From Mesorhizobium sp. WSM4313 (GTDB lineage Bacteria; Pseudomonadota; Alphaproteobacteria; Rhizobiales; Rhizobiaceae): a stretch of DNA of 64,000 bases. Below the pieces are notes generated by a model. The model made no database searches. It had not been told where the DNA came from and saw only the letters and a program-made list of their open reading frames with translations. The position numbers and the translations under genes were made by a program. Shown piece by piece: positions 16,720-25,755 of the stretch (within the stretch, counting starts at the first letter, position 1; every line of letters starts with the position of its first letter). Where the stretch lies: NCBI RefSeq assembly GCF_002294725.1, contig NZ_NSFT01000016.1, forward strand, positions 1 to 64,000. Reading direction: 5' to 3'.

Positions 16720-17844
16720 CTAGGCGGTGATGAAGGCATCGACCGTGCCTGAAAGCGATCGATCGATTGCGATGTGGGGTGGAAGCCACTCCATGACAGG
16801 ATATCGGAAAGGCCAAGGCATGGCGAGCCGGCGCAAAGAGCCGCTTTCCAGAAAAATCTCATTTACAAGGTCTATGAACCGCCGGCGGTCTCGCTCAACT
16901 CGTTTCAAAGTTTGCGAACGAATGTAAGCCCGGGGGATTCGTCGCTCCTTCAGCGCTAAGACAGCCTCCGCGATGGATCGAGGGTCGGGTGGAACTGTAA
17001 GCGAATATTCGTCATCGAGATAAAGGTCTCGACCCCCATGGTTCGGGGTCGTGACAACAGGTAGCCCCGCGAGAAGATACTCTGTGCTGGCGAACATTGG
17101 TCCCTCTATTGCAGAGAGACAAATTCCCACGGCTGCACGATTTAGATGCATGTTCACATAAGCCGGCGCCAATCGAACAGGTTTGCCGGTGCTGTCAAAC
17201 TCATTAATAAACACGTGACCCGGCGCGAGCTCCCTGTGCCGATTTATCCGCGCCCTTTCCGACTCCGTCGTGGATGACCCCACTGAATCACGATAAAAGA
17301 CAAATGCACAACGCTCGATGCCAAGGGACAAGTCGTGGCGTTTCCACGAAGCCAGTTGCGCATTGTATATTGCATCGAATTCTACAGGGATGTCCTCGAG
17401 GGGCCTGAATATGTATTCGGAGGTTGTTGAAGTCTTGTTATGCAGGACGGCGGCCTCACCGGACTGATTCAAGAGATCAGCCTCGGCTTGTGTGTTGGAT
17501 AGGAAGATTAGCGAGTGACGGGGGTTCCCAAGTCTATGCAGAACGGCATAGGTCCGGATCATTTTGACGCTGGAATTGTTTTCGATGGACCAGGTTGGCG
17601 AGATGAGAAACCAGGCACGGTGACTGCGTGGAAGGAGAGGCATGTGACTTGCCAATCCAAGGGGCGTACCGGACATTCCCGAATAGGATATGAACGGATC
17701 ATCCGACAGCAAACTTGCCTGAAGAGCAGGTTGCGACTTCGCGGAAGAGTACCACCCTTTCCGGAGATAGCGGCGATGACGCAACATTGCTCCGACAATC
17801 TCGGATACAGTAGGAGGCCGATATCCGTGCTGCAGAGTCAACAT
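16720..17844 (-). CDS. Glycosyltransferase, GT-B fold family 4-like
   Basis: The 374-residue protein carries the retaining GT-B signature EGPMFASTE (EX7E, about residues 247-255) followed by LLAGLPVVTTPNHGG, typical of nucleotide-sugar binding in family 4. No signal peptide or membrane segment is seen, so it is cytoplasmic or peripheral. It starts 7 bases after the gshB stop with no clear ribosome site, so translation may be coupled. It is visibly less G+C-rich than gshB and comM on either side, which suggests an acquired gene. Acceptor and donor are unknown. Confidence 0.72.
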   Translation of the reverse strand: MLTLQHGYRPPTVSEIVGAMLRHRRYLRKGWYSSAKSQPALQASLLSDDPFISYSGMSGTPLGLASHMPLLPRSHRAWFLISPTWSIENNSSVKMIRTYAVLHRLGNPRHSLIFLSNTQAEADLLNQSGEAAVLHNKTSTTSEYIFRPLEDIPVEFDAIYNAQLASWKRHDLSLGIERCAFVFYRDSVGSSTTESERARINRHRELAPGHVFINEFDSTGKPVRLAPAYVNMHLNRAAVGICLSAIEGPMFASTEYLLAGLPVVTTPNHGGRDLYLDDEYSLTVPPDPRSIAEAVLALKERRIPRAYIRSQTLKRVERDRRRFIDLVNEIFLESGSLRRLAMPWPFRYPVMEWLPPHIAIDRSLSGTVDAFITA

Positions 17845-17851
17845 GCGGCAA

Positions 17852-18805
17852 TTACGCGGCCGATTTCAGCCGCTTCCCCTCAACGCAATCCCAGAACAGG
17901 CTGGCGATATCCGCGCCACCAAAACGCTGCACTTCGCGCACGCCGGTCGGCGAGGTGACGTTGATCTCGGTCATGTAGTCGCCTATCACGTCGATGCCGA
18001 CCAGGATGAAGCCGCGCTCCCTGAGCGCCGGTCCGATGCGGGCGCAGATCTCGCGCTCGCGCTCCGTCAGCTCGGTCTTCTCGGCGCGGCCGCCGACATG
18101 CATGTTGGAGCGGGAATCGTGCTCGGCCGGCACGCGGTTGATGGCGCCCACCGGCTCGCCGTCGATAAGGATGATGCGCTTGTCGCCCTTGCGCACGTCC
18201 TTGAGATAGCGCTGCACGATATAGGGCTCGCGGAACAGCTGGCCGAACATTTCGAGCAGCGAGGCGAGATTGCGGTCGGCCTCGTGCAGATGGAAGATGC
18301 CGGCGCCGCCATTGCCGTAGAGCGGCTTGACGATGATGTCGCCGAACTCCTTGCGGAAGGCCGCCACTTCCTGGGGGTCCTTGGTGATCAGCGTTTCCGG
18401 CATCAGGTCTGGGAACTCGGTGACGAAGATCTTCTCCGGGCTGTTGCGCACCCAGGCTGGGTCGTTGACCACCAGCGTCTTCGGATGGATGCGCTCCAAT
18501 ATGTGCGTGGTGGTGATGTAATTCATGTCGAAGGGCGGGTCCTGGCGGAGCAGCACGACGTCCATCTCGGAGAGGTCGGTGCGCACCTTCTCGCCCAGCG
18601 CGTAATGGTTGCCCTTTTCGTCGCGCACCTGCATCTCCTCGATGCGCGCGAACACCTTGCCGCCCACCATCGACAGCCGGTCGGGCGTGTAGTGGAAAAG
18701 CTTGTGGCCGCGCCGCTGCGCCTCCAGCGACAGCGCGAAGGTCGTGTCGCCGGCGATCGACACGGTGGAGACATGGTCCATCTGGACGGCGATCTTCAAC
18801 GGCAT
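17852..18805 (-). CDS. gshB: Glutathione synthetase
   Basis: The 317-residue ATP-grasp enzyme joins gamma-glutamylcysteine and glycine. The N-terminus KIAVQMDHVSTVSIAGDTTF, the glycine-rich ATP-binding loop VKPLYGNGGAGIF, and the C-terminal MTEINVTSPTGVRE are all characteristic of bacterial GshB. GGAG lies 7 bases upstream of the ATG. Length matches the family (about 315). It is followed directly by an atypical glycosyltransferase gene. Confidence 0.97.
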   Translation of the reverse strand: MPLKIAVQMDHVSTVSIAGDTTFALSLEAQRRGHKLFHYTPDRLSMVGGKVFARIEEMQVRDEKGNHYALGEKVRTDLSEMDVVLLRQDPPFDMNYITTTHILERIHPKTLVVNDPAWVRNSPEKIFVTEFPDLMPETLITKDPQEVAAFRKEFGDIIVKPLYGNGGAGIFHLHEADRNLASLLEMFGQLFREPYIVQRYLKDVRKGDKRIILIDGEPVGAINRVPAEHDSRSNMHVGGRAEKTELTEREREICARIGPALRERGFILVGIDVIGDYMTEINVTSPTGVREVQRFGGADIASLFWDCVEGKRLKSAA

Positions 18806-18885
18806 TTGCGGTCTCCGGGGAACTCAGACGCCCGATATAAGGAAATCGGCGGCGCCTGCCAATCGTGCTCGCTTGGTGCAGACGC

Positions 18886-19260
18886 TCAGCGGTCGAAGAC
18901 CAGCCTGGAGTAGCCGAGGAAGGACAGCGCCATCGCGACGATCGAGGCAAAGGCCAGCGCCGCCAGCGGCGGCAGGGCGGGCAGCGCGAAGAGCAGAGCG
19001 CAGTAGACCAGGTAATTGACGATGCTGGTGGCGATGCCGACGCTGCCATAACGCACGCCTTCCTGCGCGATGCCCCGGCTCGACGGCGCGAAGGTCAGAT
19101 GGCGGTTGATCTGCCAGGTGAAGCAGAGCGCGAAGCCGATCGACAGCAGGCGCGCCGCCATCGGGCCGAGCGGCGTGGCAGCAAGAAGCAGCCAGAGCGC
19201 CGCGGCGTCGGCGACGAAGCCGATGCCGCCGGTAAGGATGAAGCGGACGAGGCGGTCCAC
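18886..19260 (-). CDS. GtrA-like lipid-linked sugar flippase
   Basis: The 124-residue protein has four membrane segments (FILTGGIGFVADAAALWLLL; LLSIGFALCFTWQINRHLTF; YGSVGIATSIVNYLVYCALLFAL; ALAFASIVAMALSFLGYSRLVF), the GtrA/DPMS-flippase pattern, including W-x-INRHLTF. GtrA proteins are thought to flip polyprenyl-phosphate-glucose across the inner membrane. Start is a GTG at 19260 overlapping the TAG of the upstream glycosyltransferase by one base, so the pair is translationally coupled. Confidence 0.85.
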   Translation of the reverse strand: MDRLVRFILTGGIGFVADAAALWLLLAATPLGPMAARLLSIGFALCFTWQINRHLTFAPSSRGIAQEGVRYGSVGIATSIVNYLVYCALLFALPALPPLAALAFASIVAMALSFLGYSRLVFDR

Positions 19261-20264
19261 TATGCCGCCCGCGAGGACTTGCCCGGTTCGCCCTTGGGCG
19301 AGGCCTGCCCGGATATCCCGCGCTCGGCGCGGCCGGAAGAAATCGACAGATAGAAGATGCGCTTCTGCTCGGCCCGGCCGCGCGAGACGGAATCGAGGAT
19401 CAGCCCGGTCATCATCGACAGCATGGCCAACAGCAGCATGCCGATCGACAGCACCCAGGTCGGCATGCGCGGCACCAGCCCCGTCTGCGCGAACTCGACC
19501 AGTACCGGGATCATCAAGCCGATGCTGGCCGCCAGGAAGAACAGCGCGAACGTGCCGAAGAAGCGCAGCGGCTGCGTCTCCTTCACCAGCATGGCGAACA
19601 TCCACAGTATCCTGGCGCCGTCGCGGAAGGTCGACAGCTTCGATGACGAGCCTTCCGGGCGGCGGCCGTAATCGAGCGCCATCTCGCTCACCGGCAGCTT
19701 GAGCTGCGAGGCATGCACCGACATCTCGGTCTCGATCTCGAAGCCGCCGGAAACGGCCGGAAAGCTTTTGACGAAGCGGCGCGAAAACACCCGGTAGCCG
19801 GAGAAGATATCAGTGAAGTCGGTCCCGAACAGGCCCTTGTAGAGGCGGTTGAAGATGCGGTTGCCGAAAGCGTGGCCGTTGCGGCCGGCATCGTCGCTCA
19901 CGCCGCGCCTGGTGCCTACCACCATGTCGGAGCGCTCGGTCTGCAGGACGTTGATCAGCTGCGGCGCATCCTCCGGCGCATAGGTGCCGTCCCCGTCGGC
20001 CATCACATAGATATCCGCGTCGATGTCGGCGAACATGCGCCGCACCACATTGCCCTTGCCCTGGCGCGGCTCGCGCACGACGACGGCGCCGGCGGCGCGG
20101 GCTTTCAGCGCAGTGAGGTCCTTGGAATTGTTGTCGTAGACATAGATCGCGGCCGAGGGCAGCGTCTCGCGGAAGCGCCGCACGACCTCGCCGATCGTCA
20201 GCTCCTCGTTGTAGCAAGGCAGGAGCACGGCGATGACCGGCTCGTGGCGGACTGCATGCGGCAT
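19260..20264 (-). CDS. Family 2 glycosyltransferase, polyprenyl-phosphate sugar synthase (GtrB-like)
   Basis: The protein of about 334 residues begins VIAVLLPCYNEELTIG and has the DxD-type motif MADGDGTYAPED, as in GT2 dolichyl/polyprenyl-phosphate hexosyltransferases. Two C-terminal membrane segments follow (FGTFALFFLAASIGLMIPVL; VLSIGMLLLAMLSMMTGLIL), as in GtrB. It should load a sugar on a polyprenyl phosphate for GtrA to flip. The ATG at 20264 has GGAG six bases upstream; a start at 20306 with a weaker site would add 14 residues. It forms an operon with gtrA. Confidence 0.87.
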   Translation of the reverse strand: MPHAVRHEPVIAVLLPCYNEELTIGEVVRRFRETLPSAAIYVYDNNSKDLTALKARAAGAVVVREPRQGKGNVVRRMFADIDADIYVMADGDGTYAPEDAPQLINVLQTERSDMVVGTRRGVSDDAGRNGHAFGNRIFNRLYKGLFGTDFTDIFSGYRVFSRRFVKSFPAVSGGFEIETEMSVHASQLKLPVSEMALDYGRRPEGSSSKLSTFRDGARILWMFAMLVKETQPLRFFGTFALFFLAASIGLMIPVLVEFAQTGLVPRMPTWVLSIGMLLLAMLSMMTGLILDSVSRGRAEQKRIFYLSISSGRAERGISGQASPKGEPGKSSRAA

Positions 20265-20392
20265 GTCTGTCTCCGGACGCTCGATCCAGCCTCCGGCCGT
20301 GCTCATGCCGGCCCTGTCGAGCCGTTTTACTATTTATTGAAGCCGTTAAGGCTAGGTTTAAAACCGATCCTCTCCCTTCAAAGGCCACCGCA

Positions 20393-22186
20393 ATGGGCAC
20401 AGCCGAGACCGGCGCCGCCTGGAAGTCCGATCTGACGCTGGCGCTGCTTGCCGCCCTGCTCGCATTCGTTATCGATGCATGGGCCGGCTTTGGCCAACTG
20501 ACCGATGCCGGCGGCGACAACGACAATCTGCTGCGCCTCGTCGAGGTCCGCGACCTGCTCGCCGGCCAGGGCTGGTTCGACCTGCACCAATACCGGATGG
20601 GGCTGGAAGGCGGCTTCGTCATGCACTGGTCGCGGCTGGTCGACGCGCCGATCGCCGCCATCGCATTTGCGGCCTCGGCGCTCACCGGCAGCAGGCCGCT
20701 CGGCGAGGACGTGGCGCAGGTGATGTGGCCGGCGCTGCTCTTCTGGTCGACCTTGTTCTTCACCGCCCGCGCGGCGCGCAGCTTCGGCGGTGGCGGCGCG
20801 GTGCTGCCCGCCATCCTGATCGGCGCCGCCGGCTATTATTTCATCGGCATCTACGATCCCGGCGCGCTCGATCACCACAACGCCCAGCTGATGCTCACCC
20901 TGGCGAGCCTCGCTTTGCTGCTCGAGGCGCCCTCCCGACGCTGGGCCGCGTTGTTGTCCGGCCTCTGCGCCGCGCTGACGCTCGCCGTCGGCATGGAAAC
21001 CGTGCCCTACGTCGCCACTGTCGGCGTGTGCGTGGCGCTGCTATTCGTCGCCGATCCAGGCGGCGAACGGGCGATCGCCCGGGATTTCGGCCTCGGCTTC
21101 GCCGGTGTCGCGGCGCTTGTCTTCGCCGTCACCGTTCCGCCTTCCGCATGGGGCGGGGCGCAGTGCGACGCCTTCTCGGTCGCGCAGTTCGTCGTCGCGG
21201 CCATTGCCGGCGTGGGGCTTGCCGCTATCGCCTCCGTCGAGCCCGCCGCCGGCAGCTGGCCGCGCACGCTGGGGTCGCTTGCCCTTCTGGGGGTCGTGCT
21301 CGGCGTGGTCGTGGCGGTGCTGTTCCCGCAATGCCTCTCCGCGCCTTATGCCTCCCTCGATCCGCGCCTCAAGGAACTGTGGCTCGACCATATCGACGAG
21401 GCCCAGTCGCTGCTCGCGCTGCTTGTCCGCGATCCGGCGCGCGTGGCGGCGCGTTACGCGACGCCGCTGGTCGCGATCGTCCTGATGGCCCGGCACTTGC
21501 GCCGCGGCGGCTGGCGGCGGCAGGACAGCCTCGTTGCGGCACTGCTCGTCGTCGCCTTCGCGGTCGGCGCGTGGCAGGTGCGCGGCACCACCTTCTCGAT
21601 CGCCTTTGCCGTCGTTCCGTTGTCGGCCTGGATCGCAAAATGGCGGGCGCGGGCCGAAGCCAGCTCCTCGCTCGGCGTGGCGCTGCGCCTTGCGGCCGTC
21701 TGGCTGGTCTCGATCAACCCGGTCTGGACGGGCGTCGCCGCGGCCGCCTCGGTCGCGTTGGAGAAAGGCAAGGCCGTCGCCGACGGCGGCACCGCGGACA
21801 AGACTTGTGAGAAGAAGGCCACCTTCGCACCACTCGGCGGCATGGCCGATACCACCGTGCTGACGATCTCCAATCTCGGAGCGCCGGTCCTCGCTTATAG
21901 CGGCCATCGCGTTTTCGCCGGCCCCTATCATCGCAACGTCGCCGGCAATCTCCTGGCGCTGGACGCCTTTCTCGGCTCGGCCGATGACGCGCGGGCAATC
22001 GTCGAGGCGCATCGCGTCGGCCTCGTCGCCATCTGCCCCGGCAATGTCGAGACCCTGATCCTGACCCGGAAGGCGCCGCAGGGTTTCCTTGCCGGCCTGC
22101 TGCGCGGCTCCGTGCCGGACTGGCTCGAGCCGATCGGCGAGAAAGGCAGCCCGATCGAGCTCTATCGCCTAAAGCAAGCTGGCTAA
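20393..22186 (+). CDS. Polytopic membrane protein, candidate GT-C glycosyltransferase
   Basis: The 597-residue protein has around a dozen membrane segments. The first periplasmic loop carries acidic residues (DAGGDNDNLLRL, about 40-51), followed by FVMHWSRLVD and a later YDPGALDHHNAQ, a layout reminiscent of GT-C enzymes such as the STT3/PMT group, in which loop acids bind lipid-linked sugars. The C-terminal 180 residues form a periplasmic domain. It is divergent from the GtrB/GtrA pair across a 128-base gap, so it could be the acceptor-specific (GtrC-like) transferase. This assignment rests on topology and motif resemblance. Confidence 0.55.
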   Translation: MGTAETGAAWKSDLTLALLAALLAFVIDAWAGFGQLTDAGGDNDNLLRLVEVRDLLAGQGWFDLHQYRMGLEGGFVMHWSRLVDAPIAAIAFAASALTGSRPLGEDVAQVMWPALLFWSTLFFTARAARSFGGGGAVLPAILIGAAGYYFIGIYDPGALDHHNAQLMLTLASLALLLEAPSRRWAALLSGLCAALTLAVGMETVPYVATVGVCVALLFVADPGGERAIARDFGLGFAGVAALVFAVTVPPSAWGGAQCDAFSVAQFVVAAIAGVGLAAIASVEPAAGSWPRTLGSLALLGVVLGVVVAVLFPQCLSAPYASLDPRLKELWLDHIDEAQSLLALLVRDPARVAARYATPLVAIVLMARHLRRGGWRRQDSLVAALLVVAFAVGAWQVRGTTFSIAFAVVPLSAWIAKWRARAEASSSLGVALRLAAVWLVSINPVWTGVAAAASVALEKGKAVADGGTADKTCEKKATFAPLGGMADTTVLTISNLGAPVLAYSGHRVFAGPYHRNVAGNLLALDAFLGSADDARAIVEAHRVGLVAICPGNVETLILTRKAPQGFLAGLLRGSVPDWLEPIGEKGSPIELYRLKQAG

Positions 22187-22192
22187 AGCAAT

Positions 22193-22235
22193 TCCCGAAG
22201 GTGCGAAACGGCGTTTGCTGCGCAATTGCATTCCA
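22193..22235. repeat. Degenerate small palindromic repeat
   Basis: aaagcaattcccgaaggtgcgaaacggc ... gcgcaattgcattcc resembles the 50-base palindrome at 35599-35648 (agcaattcc ... ggaattgcg) but is more diverged. It lies just after the GT-C gene stop. Confidence 0.5.
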
Positions 22236-22429
22236 GAAGAGACCGTTCGATACTTATATTAGCAATTGTGCATAAACGAATATTGGAGGTTGGGCTGCCA
22301 TTTCTTGTCCAAAGCTGAGCCGGCGACGTGCCAAGCAGCTTCTGGACGATGGAAAAATCGATTTTCCGATACTTTTCCTAAACGCTTTGCTGCCACTCTG
22401 GCCATAAATACCGACATCAGAACAGAGGC

Positions 22430-23782
22430 ATGATGCAAACGACGTTTGGCACCGGCCAGCCAGGCAAGGAAAATACGGATCTGGCCTTCACGGATTCGTT
22501 GACCGGGCTCGGCAACCATCGTCGCTTCTTCGACAAGGTCGATCGCCTGATCAGCGACCGCGCCGACGATCCCGCGCCCTTTGCCGTCGGCATCCTCGAC
22601 CTCGACGGCTTCAAGCCGATCAACGACCTGTTCGGCCACAAGGCCGGCGACGACATCCTGATCCAGGTGGCGATGCGGCTGCGCGCTTCGATGGACGGCT
22701 ATTCCACGGTCTGCCGCATCGGCGCCGACGAGTTCGCCTACCTCTATCCGATGGTGTTCTCGGAGGAGCAGGCGGCCGAGACGTCGCGCATGCTGATCGA
22801 GATATTGTCGGCGCCCTATGATGTCGGCGAGCGCACCGCAAGGCTTTCGGCCTCGGTCGGCTGCTCGCTGTTCTATTCCGGCGACGAGACCACCGAGATC
22901 CTTCTCAACAAGGCCGAGACTGCGCTCTATCACGCCAAGCGTTCGGGCCGCGGCCGCGTCGTCGTCTACACCCGCGAGATGGAAGAGGCGGCCAAGCGCG
23001 TCACCCGCATCGAGCAGGCGCTGCGCCGCGCCGTCTCGGCCGGCGAGGTCGAACCGCATTTCCAGCCGATCGTCGATTTGAGCAGCCGCCGCACCATCGG
23101 CTTCGAGACGCTGGCGCGCTGGACCGACCGCGACCTCGGCGTCGTGCCGCCATCCGTCTTCATCCCGATCGCCGAGGAACGCGGCATCATCGGCCCGCTG
23201 TCGCAGCTGGTGCTGCGCAAGGCGGCGGAGGCGGCGCGCAGCTGGCCGAAGGAGCTGTTCTTGTCCTTCAACCTGTCGCCCTCGCAGCTCGTCGATCAGA
23301 ACACCGGCCTGCATATCCTGGCCATCCTCGACCGCACCGGCTTCGATCCGCGCCGGCTGGAGATCGAGATTACCGAGACTGGCCTGATGAACGATCCGGC
23401 CTCGGCCGAGAAGATCGTCGAGGACCTGCGTCGCGTCGGCATCCGCGTCTCGCTCGACGATTTCGGCACCGGCCAGTCGTCGCTCGGCCGGCTGCGCGAG
23501 TTCCATTTCGACAAGCTCAAGATCGATCGCGCCTTCGTCTCCTCCATCCTCGACGACCGGCCGTCGGAGCACATCATCCGCGCCATCCTCGCAATGTGCG
23601 AAGGGCTCGGCATGGATGTCGTCGCCGAAGGCATCGAGGACGAAGCGCAGGCCGACCGCCTCGTCCAGTTCGGCTGCGCCGGCGGGCAGGGCTATCTGTT
23701 CGGCAAGCCGGCCGATGCCGACGCCACGCTCGGCTATCTGCGCGATTCCTATCGCGGCGCGCTGCATGCCAAGGCGATCTGA
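22430..23782 (+). CDS. Cytoplasmic GGDEF-EAL protein, probable c-di-GMP phosphodiesterase with degenerate GGDEF
   Basis: The 450-residue protein has a GGDEF domain (about 18-180) whose signature reads GADEF (98-102). An EAL domain follows (about 195-440) with the catalytic set intact: ETLARW at 226-231, FNLSPSQL, EITETGL, DDFGTG, KIDR, AEGIED and GQGYLF. No membrane or sensory domain precedes it, so it is cytosolic. The altered GGDEF may bind GTP and activate the EAL domain, as known for other tandem proteins, rather than make c-di-GMP. AGAGG precedes the ATG pair at 22430/22433. Confidence 0.9.
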   Translation: MMQTTFGTGQPGKENTDLAFTDSLTGLGNHRRFFDKVDRLISDRADDPAPFAVGILDLDGFKPINDLFGHKAGDDILIQVAMRLRASMDGYSTVCRIGADEFAYLYPMVFSEEQAAETSRMLIEILSAPYDVGERTARLSASVGCSLFYSGDETTEILLNKAETALYHAKRSGRGRVVVYTREMEEAAKRVTRIEQALRRAVSAGEVEPHFQPIVDLSSRRTIGFETLARWTDRDLGVVPPSVFIPIAEERGIIGPLSQLVLRKAAEAARSWPKELFLSFNLSPSQLVDQNTGLHILAILDRTGFDPRRLEIEITETGLMNDPASAEKIVEDLRRVGIRVSLDDFGTGQSSLGRLREFHFDKLKIDRAFVSSILDDRPSEHIIRAILAMCEGLGMDVVAEGIEDEAQADRLVQFGCAGGQGYLFGKPADADATLGYLRDSYRGALHAKAI

Positions 23783-23789
23783 CAAGGTC

Positions 23790-23921
23790 TGTTGATATTC
23801 AGGTGAGGCCGGTCTGCAAATGGCGGTCTCCTGCGCTTCCGGTGCTCACGTACTTTAAGTACGCTCCGCTCCGGTTCTCGGAACCCACCATTTTCGATTC
23901 GGCCTGACCTGAATCTCAACA
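23790..23921. repeat. 132-bp long inverted-repeat element
   Basis: The outer arms tgttgatattcaggtgaggccg (23790-23811) and cggcctgacctgaatctcaaca (23900-23921) are near-perfect inverted copies. Inner arms (aaatggcggt.. / ..cccaccattt) continue the pairing, and the centre is the perfect dyad cgtactttaagtacg. The whole unit could fold into a single long hairpin. It sits right after the GGDEF/EAL stop and could also end its transcript. Confidence 0.75.
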
Positions 23922-24055
23922 AACCTTGAGCTGCCTCCGGGAGGCGGAGGTGCAGACCTCATTTGTCGGACATAAGCTGCCGAAACCGCCATTTCGTCCT
24001 TGCTCCCGGGCCCGGCGTGGCTAGGATGCGCGCCGGCAAAACGGGAGAACGGATC

Positions 24056-24823
24056 ATGATGCCATCGGCGCGTTTCGCCGACCTCGACGGCGCCTCGGTG
24101 CTGATCACCGGCGGCGGTTCCGGCATTGGTGCTGCGCTCACCGAAGGCTTTGTGCGGCAGGGCGCCAAGGTCGCTTTCATCGACATCGCCGACAAGCCAA
24201 GCACCGCCCTTGCCGACCGGCTGGAGAAGGAGCTTGGCCGCCGCCCGCTCTACCTCAGCGCCGACCTGCGCGACATCGACGCGCTGCGCGCCGCCGCCGC
24301 GAAGGCGGCCAAGGCGCATGGCGACGTCACGGTGCTGGTCAACAATGCCGCGCTCGACGAGCGTCACGCGGTGGAAGACGTCACCGTCGAATTCTGGGAC
24401 AACAACCTTGCGATCAACCTGCGCCCGCATTTCTTCACCGCCCAGGCCGTGGCGCCCGGCATGAAGCGGGCCGGCGGCGGCTCGATCATCAACTTCACCT
24501 CCACCTCCTATCTGATCAACCACCCCGATATGCCGGCCTACACCGCGGCCAAGGCGGGCATACTCGGCCTCACCAAGGGCCTTGCCGGCAAGCTTGGGCA
24601 GGACCGCATCCGCGTCAACGCGGTGGCGCCAGGCTGGGTCATCACCGAACGGCAGCGCAAGCTCTGGGTCACCGACGAGGCGCTCGGCGCCCATGTCGCC
24701 AAGCAGTGCATCAAGGATGTCATGCAGCCCGACGACATGGTCGGCACGGTGCTGTTCCTGGCGTCGGACGCCTCGCGCATGCTGACAGCCCAGATGCTGA
24801 TCGTCGATGGAGGCTTCCTGTGA
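24056..24823 (+). CDS. Short-chain dehydrogenase/reductase, candidate galactose (sugar) 1-dehydrogenase
   Basis: The 255-residue classical SDR has a Rossmann TGGGSGIG near residues 21-28, NNAA near 98-101, catalytic Ser in STSYLINHPDMPAYTAAKAG, and the YxxxK pair in the same segment. Start 24056 has GGGAG nine bases upstream. The last four bases overlap the GTG of the kinase gene, the first of three overlaps in a row. Because kinase, aldolase and lactonase of the galactonate route follow, oxidation of D-galactose (or a related sugar) to its lactone is inferred; SDR sequence alone does not fix the substrate. Confidence 0.8.
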   Translation: MMPSARFADLDGASVLITGGGSGIGAALTEGFVRQGAKVAFIDIADKPSTALADRLEKELGRRPLYLSADLRDIDALRAAAAKAAKAHGDVTVLVNNAALDERHAVEDVTVEFWDNNLAINLRPHFFTAQAVAPGMKRAGGGSIINFTSTSYLINHPDMPAYTAAKAGILGLTKGLAGKLGQDRIRVNAVAPGWVITERQRKLWVTDEALGAHVAKQCIKDVMQPDDMVGTVLFLASDASRMLTAQMLIVDGGFL

Positions 24824-25755
24824 GCCCGGCACCAGCGGTCGCTGCGCTCGACTGGGGCACGACCAGGCTCAGGGCCTGGCTGCTCGACGGCTCGGGCAAG
24901 GTGCTTGCAGAGCGGCGCGGCGATGACGGGTTGATCACCGCCCGCGAAAAGGGCTTTTCGAACGTGTTGGAAGGCCATCTTGCCGCGATGGGCGCGCCGG
25001 ACATGTTGCCGGTCATCATCTGCGGCATGGCCGGTTCGCGGCAGGGCTGGATCGAGGCGCCTTACGTCACCGTGCCGGCGCCGATCGGCGCGATCTTGCG
25101 CGGCGCCGCCCGCGTCGAGGGCTCGGGCCGCGACATCCGCATCGTGCCCGGCCTCGCCCAGCGCCTGGCCGACGCGCCCGACGTCATGCGCGGCGAGGAA
25201 ACCCAGCTTGCTGGCGCCGGTTTGCCGGCAAAGGGGCGCCACCTCGTCTGCATGCCCGGCACGCATTCGAAATGGGTCGCGGTCGCGGACGGCGCGGTCA
25301 CGGGCTTCGGCACCTGGCCGACCGGCGAATTGTTCTCCGTGCTGGCAACGCACTCGATCCTGAAACACTCGCTGGGCGAACATCCCGCTCCGGTTGCCGC
25401 GGGCAGCCGGTTCTTCCGGCAATGGTGCGAGCGGGCTTTGGGCGAAGGCGGCGACGTCACCTCGAAACTGTTTGCCATCCGCGCCGCCGGGCTTCTGCAG
25501 GATCTGCAGCCCAATGACGCGGCGGCCTGCCTGTCCGGCCTACTGATCGGCGGCGAGATCGCCTCGGCAAGGCGCCGCTATGGCGCCAGCGATGCGCCGG
25601 TGGCGCTGATCGCCTCCGGCGCGCTGGCCGAGCTTTATGGCGCAGCGCTGGGCCTCGCCGGCCTTGCCTTTCGCAGCGTGGACGCCGATGAAGCGGTGCG
25701 CGCCGGCCTCGTCGAAGCCGCGCGCGAGAACGGCATGATTGGAGGCGCTTCATGA
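24820..25755 (+). CDS. dgoK: 2-dehydro-3-deoxygalactonokinase
   Basis: The 311-residue protein matches DgoK: ALDWGTTRLRAWLLDGSG at the N-terminus (phosphate-binding), CGMAGSRQGWIEAPY, and LVCMPGTHSKWV. It phosphorylates 2-keto-3-deoxygalactonate at C6 using ATP. The GTG start at 24820 overlaps the SDR stop (GTGA); the longer open frame upstream is a shadow of the SDR. Its stop overlaps the aldolase start (ATGA), so the three products are made in a coupled way. Confidence 0.93.
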   Translation: MSPAPAVAALDWGTTRLRAWLLDGSGKVLAERRGDDGLITAREKGFSNVLEGHLAAMGAPDMLPVIICGMAGSRQGWIEAPYVTVPAPIGAILRGAARVEGSGRDIRIVPGLAQRLADAPDVMRGEETQLAGAGLPAKGRHLVCMPGTHSKWVAVADGAVTGFGTWPTGELFSVLATHSILKHSLGEHPAPVAAGSRFFRQWCERALGEGGDVTSKLFAIRAAGLLQDLQPNDAAACLSGLLIGGEIASARRRYGASDAPVALIASGALAELYGAALGLAGLAFRSVDADEAVRAGLVEAARENGMIGGAS

